Assembly (NCBI RefSeq): GCF_030272615.1
Contig: NC_081415.1
Span: 623,161,740-623,225,739 of the forward strand
Reading direction: 5' to 3'
Length of the DNA: 64,000 nt
Origin: Cryptomeria japonica
Taxonomy: Eukaryota > Streptophyta > Pinopsida > Cupressales > Cupressaceae
Part shown: piece by piece, positions 56,480 to 64,000 of the stretch
How the letters are laid out: every line of letters starts with the position of its first letter
How positions within the stretch are numbered: the stretch's first letter is position 1
Translations under genes and position numbers: made by a program
Notes under the pieces: model-generated
Seen by the model: the letters and a program-made list of their open reading frames with translations, nothing else
Told to the model about the DNA's origin: nothing
Databases searched by the model: none

Positions 56480-59400
56480 GCTCATAATATGAACAAAAGA
56501 TAATAAAATGAATCTAGAAATACATATACTTATTTTTCAAAACCTAGAAATATTAATCACATATCAAATCAAGAAGTAGAATCTAATGTAATACTTTTAA
56601 TTGTGTATATGATGTGTAAAAGGGAGATCATAATAATTCTAATAAATTTTAATACAAAACATATAAAAAATATTTATTAATCTAAGAAATTTTGAATACA
56701 TGTTTATAGATCTAATAGGATATGAAAATATTAGGAAAGTGGAGATCTACAAATCCACTATAAGAATAGGAAAAACTAGAAGAAATTGAGGTTGTGTAAT
56801 ATTGAATGTATTGACTACAAATGTAGAGGAAAATATACATTCATTATTGCTCACCTAGTCCATCAACACAAATAAACATAAATTACTAAATGATAGCAAT
56901 ATAAAAAAAATTATTATTATAATATATATAAACTAGGATAATCAATAAAAAAGTGGGTGGTGCTTAAGCTATGGCTAAAGAATATTTTCTAAAAATAAAC
57001 ATTCTAGAATGAAATTCATGTATACTAAAAGGTCACCTCGATATAATAATAATTTTTTTCTTTTTTCATTTTTTATCTATCTTGTTAAAGATTATTTTTT
57101 GTGATCTACATTATGTATAGGTGATCCAAAAATAGTGTGTTCCACTTTTTCTTCAAAGTGGGACATTGAAATCAACATTTTTAAGAAAAAAATAATTTTT
57201 AACACTTATAGCAAGTTACATATTAAGAATTTAACAATAATGTCAAATCCTGATTTTTGAGACTTCATGCATAGATTTTAAATGTAAATTTTAATAATTT
57301 AAATAAACTAATCATTTTATTTTCTATAATTTTTAATTACATTTTAATAGTTAACAATATTTTTTAAATGTGTCATTTATACCACACAACATATGTTTCT
57401 ATATAAAAGTATAAAATTATAATTTTGTAGCATAAATTGATAACATAAATTTTTTGAAAGTGGTGTTTTCAATTTGTTGGTCAAATATAAGATTAAAAGC
57501 ATAGAATTATGTGGAAAATCTGAGGCCTAAAGTGGAAAGGAAATCTATAAGACCTACATTCAGAGGATCTTGAAAAGAAGGTATACAAGTAGCTTCTAAA
57601 TAAAGGGAGGTCCTTCCAAAGATAAAATAAAGAGATTATTCCAAGAAAACATATAAGTAAACCAACAATAATGTGTAACAAACAATGGACATTATATCCT
57701 TCTATTTAGATAGGGATGAAATGTAGGAACCACTTTTGTTCCAAGGTGTTTCCTCAAATCTAGATCCATTTTTTTAACTTTTACGAATAAAACTTCATTC
57801 AAAGGACTCCTTGAATGAAGGTCCCTTTTTCCCTTTTATGGAAATTATGTTTGATTGAATTTTATTTTATATTGTAAAGCTTCAAATTAAGGATCATGTT
57901 TTTTAAGGAATCTTTGTTCAAGGAAATACCTTGGAATGAAGGTTTTTCCTATTTTCACCCCCATTTAAATTGAAATGTCTAATGTCCCAATTTTGGGTCT
58001 CATTATTGTTTGTTCACCCATATATAATCATGGAATAATCTTATAGCTATAGATTTCACTTGTCATAAAGTAAAAATTTAGTTTATTGCCTCCTTAGATG
58101 AGCTTTATTTTATTTTTTACTTCTACTAATTTGATGGTTGACATTATTTTAAAATACCTTGGAATGATTATCATTTTAACATGAGGAGAAATGTTTTTCA
58201 GGATGGACATTCTATACAACATGTAAAGATATTTAAATATAGCAAGTGAAACCATAAAAAGATGTATGCATATTCTTCACCTATTTTGTAAAGCCAAATC
58301 AAAGTATATAATATAAATTAGTCCATTAATTCTCTAAAATAAAAAAAATAATACTTGAGAAATGATAGGCGATAAAATAAATGCAATTAAATTTATATAG
58401 ATATTAACACATACAATTATATATTTTAAAAATTAATTGGTGTTGGTCTTTTTGTTTGCATAGCTTAAAAATATACACTTATTCTAGCTTTGTCCCCCTT
58501 ATTGTGGAGTTGGACGACTCTTTTTTAAGATCCTCCATCTTTTCTCTTTGAAGGGTTTTATTTATTGAACTAATAGACTTATGCCTTGATTTAGTGATTC
58601 AAATCTATAGATCTCTTGGGAAAAACATCTTATTTTTAAATTGGATACAAAAATTTATCCTTATGGAAAGGGCTTCCTTAGATTCATTCTATAATTGAAG
58701 GACTATATTTAATTCTCATTCTTGGTTGTGAGGCCAACATGTCCTCCTATTTAATCTTTGGGTTTCTTCTTATAATCCTTTTATCGATTTTTTTAATCAA
58801 CTTCTAGTTTGTATTTTCCTCTTGAATCTTTCCCTCCTTTTTTTGTGCAATTTATACTATATTAAAGTTGATACTGCCACTACTTTTTCCTTTCATACCA
58901 TCTATGCTCATAATCTCGAGGAGTTAAATTTTTATGTGACTCTCTCAGTGGAGGTTTCTTTCATAGGTTGTTGATAGATCTTTGAGTCAAACTTTTGATT
59001 ATAGATGCATCTCCTTTTAGTGTAGAAAATGTTTTAGTATTGCTCATTTGGAATCATTTTCTCTTGCTTTAAGGTCACACATTCTTCCTCTTGGTTGAAT
59101 AATTATTTGATAAACATTTCACTATGGAGGTGATTGAGGTTCATTTTAGATTGAAAGGTTTATATGTCTCCTATTTCTATTGATGATTGTTCCTAACACT
59201 CTTATGTTTCTTTTTGTTATTTTGCCCCTTTTGGTTCATAGGAGTGATGTTGGCATGCCTCCTCTAGTTTAATGGATACTTCTCAATTATTTTCTTACTT
59301 GAATAACATTTTCTCTTTGTTTCTTCCCTAATTTGTGTCCTAGATCAGGATTGCCCTTCCTACTATCCTCTTTTTGTGGATGATAATACTGATATTTCTT

Positions 59401-59640
59401 GGAATGAAATGTCTTTAATTGTTTATTTTTTATAGCTTTATTACACATGTTCCATTTATTAATTGTTGATCACCAACAATGTTATTAAAAAAAAAATTAA
59501 AAATATCAAAACCTTCTTAAATCCTTGTTTAAATAAAAAAACATTAATTTTTATTAAACATTTATTTAATTAAAAAGAGAAAATAAAAACAAATCACGTA
59601 ATTTTAAATACAGGTGCCACATAATGGGTGTATAATTTAC
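56480..59640. other. Long AT-rich stretch without recognisable genes
   Basis: No supported frame. CTTCATTCAA at 57,793 and TTGAATGAAG at 57,811 form a perfect 10-bp inverted repeat with an 8-base loop. GGTTTTTCC/CTTCATTC phrases recur around 57,850-57,950. Confidence 0.5.
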
Positions 59641-59658
59641 CTTTTTTATTTTATAATT

Positions 59659-59804
59659 TTTTTTTCGATACCGAGGGTATCCCTGTGATCCAAAACTTGC
59701 TACCGATCCCCCCTCTTAAATTCAGTAAGGGAGTTGAACCTAAAACCAATGGGGAGAAAACCCACCGCCCAATCCAACTCACCTACCTGTTCGGGCTCTT
59801 TGTA
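59659..59804 (-). mobile_element. tRNA-derived SINE with A box, B box, 3' oligo(A) and target duplication
   Basis: On the minus strand the element starts near ACAAAGAGCCCGAACAGG. It has TAGGTGAGTTGG (59785-59774, A box with one mismatch to TRGYNNARNNGG), then 33 bases, then GGTTCAACTCC (59740-59730, B box). It ends with a stem-loop GATACC-GAG-GGTATC (59667-59681) and an A run of eight or nine. ATTTTATAATT at 59648-59658 and 59805-59815 is a perfect 11-bp target duplication. Length is about 146 bp, within the range of plant SINEs. The family could not be named. Confidence 0.8.
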
Positions 59805-59814
59805 ATTTTATAAT

Positions 59815-61340
59815 TGATTGTAATACCAAATCCTAAATGGATCTTCCATTCTCTCGAAGTTCAGAAACCTTGGAAGGTTTTAATCAGACACAATATTGAG
59901 AGGGTTGTCCCTAAGAATGCTAAGTCATGGAAGGGTTTACCTCTCACCGACCTTGTGGCCGTTGGTTTTCCCATTTCTATCCAGGGCACTTGTGTGCTCA
60001 AGTCTATTTGGAAAGCCTGGGAACATGTTAGGGGTTTTTGGTCAACAATGGTGACCTAATTCATGGTGAGAGATCTTTATGGTGGAACCTCTTCCATGCT
60101 GGCAAACCCTTGGCCCTTACTCAAGGATGCCTAGTTAGAGCTTGGGCTAGCAAAGGGATCAAATATCTTATTGACATTTTGGAACATGATACTCTTATTA
60201 CGTGGGAAGATCTCAGCTCAAAATTTAACCTCACCCCCGCTAAAAAAAAAACCTACAACATGATTAAGTAGACTTCTATTGATTTCGATCTTCCTAAAGA
60301 TTGTGATGCTGATTCTCATAGATTTATGTCTTTTAAATGGGCTGATGGTACTCTTTTGGCTAAAATCAAGGCTCCTAACATTTACTCTGTCTTAACTTAT
60401 GAGGCTTCCATCATTAATCATGTTAACATTTTATGGTATTTTGATCTGTCTGTTATGCAGTGGCAAAAGACCTTCAACATGCTATGGAAAAGTCTGATCG
60501 AGCCAAAAATAAAGTGCTTTAAATGGCTTATGATACTTAATAGATTTCCTCTCTAGAGGAATTATGATAATAATGATTTATGCTCTATTTGTAAACTTCC
60601 TGAGACTGGCAAGCATATTTTCTTTGATTGCTCCATTGCTAAGGAAATCCGGTTAATGTTTGGCTTTTCTATCCCTGATCTTGTGAATATTATGGAAATT
60701 ATTTCTGGGCACATTAAAGGATTAAAAAAGAATGCTAATATTTTTTGGTTTACTTTATCTGCCAATATTCTTCGGTATATTTGGAAAATTAGGAATGCTG
60801 ATAGGTTTGAAGGCCAAGCTAGGGCCCTTACTGAGTCCTTTCGAAGACTCACATTCTTCAAAATTGTTGTGCAGGTTGCCTCTACTATGAACGTTGAGAG
60901 ACACAAGCTCCTAAGGTTCCTCGAAGATGGTCACACCACCATGTTGATCAATGAGATGAAGGATGGTTATGAGTGGAGACGCAACAAGGACAACCTATCC
61001 TCCTTTGAGGAGGCTCTCAAGAAGCTGAACAACGAAATTAAAGATAACACGGAGCCCTCCTACACCCAAGTTGAGATGCTGGCACAGATTCAGAGCCAAA
61101 AGACCATTGTTTGGATGGAAGGACCTCAGGGATGGGCGGCATGGGTTGAACCCCATGACGACATCCTCTCTTGATGCTTTTGTTGACTTCTCATGATGCA
61201 GTTAGTTTGTTCATACTCTTTTGTACGGATTACACACCCTGTTGATTAGTTGGGTTTTTGTTGTCCTGTGGCAGTGACAGCTATGTTTTGCTGAGGCCTG
61301 GCCGCCTTGTTATGGATTCTCTCGATTTTTAATATAATTT
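59815..61340 (+). mobile_element. 5'-truncated L1-type LINE (ORF2 C-terminus and 3' UTR)
   Basis: This is the 3' end of a LINE. The coding part ends at 61,174, followed by about 160 bp of 3' UTR ending near CTCTCGATTTTTAATATAA. The 5' truncation point lies next to the SINE. Truncation of the 5' end is usual for LINE insertions. It may belong with the minus-strand LINE ORF1 at 13.7-15.5 kb, but the two do not overlap, so this cannot be tested here. Confidence 0.85.
59880..61174 (+). pseudogene. LINE ORF2 C-terminal part with zf-RVT domain
   Basis: After a frameshift near 60,035 one frame runs to the stop at 61,172-61,174 with two internal stops (60,269 and 60,554). It reads SLWWNLFHAGKPLALTQGCL, MQWQKTFNMLWKSLIEPKIK, CFKWLMILNRFPL, then the zinc-binding segment CSICKLPETGKHIFFDCSIA. 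This is zf-RVT, found downstream of RT in plant L1 ORF2: CxxC, then H and C, with the preceding PKxKxFxW signature. The C-terminal 170 residues are hydrophilic and end PQGWAAWVEPHDDILS. RT itself is missing. Confidence 0.88.
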
Positions 61341-61964
61341 TTTTTAATAAATTTATTAAATTAAAAACAAATTAGTTAATTAAAAATTTATTTAATTATA
61401 ATCTTAATTATATAATTGCAATTGCAAGAAGAATATAATGTACTCTAATCTTTATCATAATTATAATATTTTTTAAGATTATAATTAATAATTATTATAG
61501 AATTTATAGCTTAATTAATTACTACCAAATTAAAGATAATTATTTATTTTATAATAATCTTATTAAACAATTATTTAACTAAAAAATCTAAATAAGCATA
61601 AATTAGGGAAAATAATTATCTAAAATTATATATATTAATAATTGATTACAATATTTTTAATTGTTGAAGAGTTGAAAATAATATTTGGTAAATTAGAATT
61701 ATATGTTATATATTTGTAACTCTAAATTAAATAATTAAATAATCTATATAATTTTTAATCTAAATCAAATCGAATAAAATTAAATCTTAGAAATATAAAA
61801 GTAAATTGATTTCTATAATAACTATACTTATATTAATTCTAATAAATAATTGTCCTTCTAATTAATTCTTGTTATTTTTCATAAAAGAATATAAATAATA
61901 TTAGAATTTAAAAAATAATAATTTTTTATTAAATTATATATAATATAATATATTATAATGAATA
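61341..61964. other. Extremely AT-rich stretch
   Basis: Almost only A and T with many ATTATA/TAATTA runs; no genes. Confidence 0.6.
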
Positions 61965-61972
61965 TAATTGTA

Positions 61973-62097
61973 TTTAGGGCTTCGGCCCTAGCTCGCCTGG
62001 TCGTGGATCGCAACTTAAGGCATGGGTATGCTCCCCATGGTCTTGAGTTCGAGTCCCCAGCTGTGTTAACTCTCCTTTCCTTTCGTGTTCTATAATC
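61973..62097 (+). repeat. tRNA-derived short repeat (SINE-like), B box intact
   Basis: It opens with the hairpin GGGC-TTCG-GCCC (61977-61988), then TAGCTCGCCTGG (61989-62000, A box with two mismatches), then GAGTTCGAGTCCC (62045-62057, B box). AATTGTA flanks it at 61966-61972 and 62098-62104, a possible 7-bp target duplication, though in AT-rich DNA this is weak. No poly(A) tail was seen. Confidence 0.5.
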
Positions 62098-62189
62098 AAT
62101 TGTAATTATCATGTTAACTATAATTTTAATTTTAATTTTAGTAACTTTATTTAACAACTTATATCATAGTTAATATAAAATCGTATACG

Positions 62190-62560
62190 TGCCCTTTCTG
62201 CAGATGTCCTCAAAGTGTTGATGGAGATGAACTCTTCTGAAAGTTAGACTGTACAACTTAATCTCATTGAGATAGTGTATTCGACAATTATACATGGGAG
62301 AGAAAACAAAGCGACTGTACAGAAAATTGCATAAGATTCCATTGTTTCTTGTGTGCATCGAAGCATTGTTTCTTTGTTGAATGCAAGAATTTTGATGTGA
62401 ACAAAACCTCGAGAAGTGGTGGACAAGATATGACAAACAAATCTGCTTTTACCTGAATGCATCGCTTTGGAATACAGGTAGTACGCTGCGTTAATTGTAA
62501 AATAAGCAAACGGTATTTTGTCATTTTTATGGGAATAAATGCACTTTCATATATAATGTG
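62190..62560 (+). pseudogene. Segmental duplication, copy 2: RING gene 3' end only
   Basis: It starts abruptly with GCCCTTTCTGCAGATGTCCT, equivalent to the last RING codons (CPLCRCP) of the gene at 51,969. It follows that gene's 3' flank in order with two blocks missing. There is no RING 5' part, so it cannot encode a ligase. The left junction lies directly in AT-rich DNA near 62,189. Confidence 0.85.
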
Positions 62561-62573
62561 ATATGAAGTTAAA

Positions 62574-62840
62574 ATATTTTTTCCATACGCACCAGTTTCA
62601 TATGATGATTCTTTTTATTTTATGAGTGGAACGGGAAGGGTTAGATATGATTATTATATTTGAAAATATTTTATAATAATCCTATGTCTTTAATCATGAG
62701 GTTGGTGAATATTTTTTCCATACCCACCACTTTCATATAATGATTATTTTTATTTTATAAGTGGAACAGGAAGGGTTAGATATGATTATAATATTTGAAA
62801 ATATTTTATAATACTTATATGTCTTTGATCATGAGGTTGG
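62574..62840. repeat. 135-bp tandem duplication
   Basis: ATATTTTTTCCATACGCACC at 62,574 and ATATTTTTTCCATACCCACC at 62,709 start two units that both run through GTGGAAC(G/A)GGAAGGGTTAGATATGATTAT and ATCATGAGGTTGGTG. One copy of this segment is present near 53,055 and 54,200. Confidence 0.85.
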
Positions 62841-63234
62841 TGGATTTGACTAACAATTCACATTTAGTTTTAATTTGACTATAATTTTATAAAAATATCT
62901 TTAACTTTTTTATAAAATCCTAGCAAAGTAATTCAATTTTCATTCATAATCATTCTTTTATATTAAAAAAAAAAGTATTAATTTTTCTCGTGAATTTATG
63001 CACCAATAGATATTTGTATCAAAGGTAAGGCAAGTGTAATAATTACTATAACAAATCTTTATCTTCTTTCTTCGAAATGGAAATAAATTGTTAACTTGGA
63101 AAAATCATAAAATTAAATGTCACCTAGATTGTGAATCTATCAATGTCCACATAGTTGGTTAGTTCAATTTTTGTGTATGTTAGATTTTATTTTGGTAATG
63201 TTAGAGAAAGGGTTTGAGAGAAACAACCATTGAT

Positions 63235-64000
63235 GGGAACAAGGGGTAAAACCCCTCATGGAGGTCAAGAGGAGTATTAGTCAATCCAAAATAGTAGATG
63301 AAGGGATAGTTGCATACCTTTGCATCTAGTCTAATTCTACTTGATTTGTTCTATCAAATAGTGAATTTAGGGTAGATGAATGGATGCTGACTAATGAGGT
63401 TTGAGAACCACAATGAGGTGTCTGGATATAAGTGACAGAGGTAAGAGGGGTGGATGAAGTAATGGATTAGACTAATGACAATGAAGAGGAATTATTCTTT
63501 ATACAATTTAAAGTATGGGATATATTGTTGTGTATTAAAGTGACTTGGCTAAGTGATGTAACAATAAGTCTAGTATTGATGGATGAAACAAGCATGGAAG
63601 TGTTCTTGAATCAAGGTAATTAGATAGATTTAAATTCACAAAGGAGACGTAAATTTTTAGATGGATAGATACTAAAGGGTTGTAGACTAGTAGTCATGGT
63701 ATTGTGTAGATGGGTTTTGATGGCAGAAGGTGAAATGTTTGAGGAGGGATCTATTGTAGAGGTATGGGTAGAATAATATGCAATAGTCACTATAGATGAA
63801 GTAGGATAAGTGTAAACTACCTAGAAAGTTTCTAATCCATATGTTTTGTTAGAAAAACATCATGAAACATATTTGTTATCTATTCAAGACAATTTACACT
63901 AGCCAAAATACCTAACTCTTTTTCAAATTCTTGGTTGTTCAAATAAGCATCATGGTCTCACTTCTTATTGTTCTCATTATGAAAATCAAAACATTTATTT
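63235..64000 (-). repeat. Copy E of the uncharacterised dispersed repeat, runs off the window
   Basis: It is collinear with copy D over its whole length (CCAAAATAGTAGA, TTTGCATCTAGTCT, GGTAAGAGGGGTGG, ATTAAAGTGACTTGG, AATAAGTCTAGTATTG, ACTATAGATGAAGTA, TTCAAATAAGCATCA). The minus strand reads SSINTRLIVTSLSQVTLIHN and CGSQTSLVSIHSSTLNSL, in parallel with copy D, with a few stops. Together with the RING 3' flank it forms one duplicated block. Confidence 0.75.

Noticed and set aside
61879-62157. 92-codon minus frame over the tRNA-like repeat
   Set aside because: It is a shadow of the B-box region and AT-rich flank.

Overview
The window is nuclear DNA of a seed plant with a large, repeat-filled genome. 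The evidence is the mix of Ty1/Copia and Ty3/Gypsy LTR retrotransposons, L1-type LINEs with DUF4283 and zf-RVT domains, a CACTA (En/Spm) transposase, tRNA-derived short repeats and a plant RING-H2 gene. The AT-rich intergenic DNA, the long (1.2-1.4 kb) Copia LTRs and the heavy decay of every element would suit a gymnosperm such as a conifer, but that is inference from style and not proof. No bacterial, plastid or CRISPR-like content was seen.

Layout. 0.2-7.6 kb (minus strand): a decayed CACTA transposon reading TAM-like zinc domain, TNP2 transposase, DUF4218, DUF4216 and a poly-Asp tail. It is followed on the same strand by a multi-exon SET-domain gene remnant that runs to the left edge. 7.6-13.7 kb: mostly gene-free, with a tRNA-like half, an LTR-like piece, short tandem repeats and a long foldback near 11.15 kb. 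13.7-15.5 kb (minus): LINE ORF1 and the first residues of ORF2. 17.0-21.7 kb (plus): a Gypsy LTR with an internal 543-bp-period duplication, a leader and a decayed gag-protease. It is cut at 21,730 by a Copia LTR fragment. 26.6-29.9 kb (plus): Copia 1, lacking gag and both LTRs. 31.0-34.9 kb: 3' pieces of two further Copia lineages (Copia 3 and Copia 4).

36.5-48.6 kb (plus): Copia 2, the most complete element, with both LTRs, PBS, gag, protease, integrase, RT, RNase H and PPT, but riddled with stops and frameshifts. A 4.7-kb second Copia (Copia 5, minus strand, 5-bp target duplication AGAAG) sits in its 3' untranslated region. Copia 5 has LTRs, PBS, gag, protease and an unexplained acidic ORF, but no integrase or RT. 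48.8-48.9 kb: two tandem tRNA-like units.

49.8-64 kb: a mosaic of related repeats around the one intact single-exon host gene, a RING-H2 E3 ligase at 51,969-52,463. Its last RING codons and 3' flank are duplicated about 10 kb downstream at 62,190. A dispersed repeat family (about 16.1, 49.9, 53.7, 55.7 and 63.3 kb) carries a minus-strand reading frame whose protein is recognisable between diverged copies; I cannot name it. A short SINE with A box, B box, 3' oligo(A) and an 11-bp target duplication lies at 59.66-59.80 kb, next to a 5'-truncated LINE 3' end (59.8-61.3 kb).

Apart from the RING gene almost nothing here is likely to make a functional protein. The genes do not form a pathway. The window is best read as layered insertions, tandem duplications and C-to-T decay, with many premature stops at former CHG sites.
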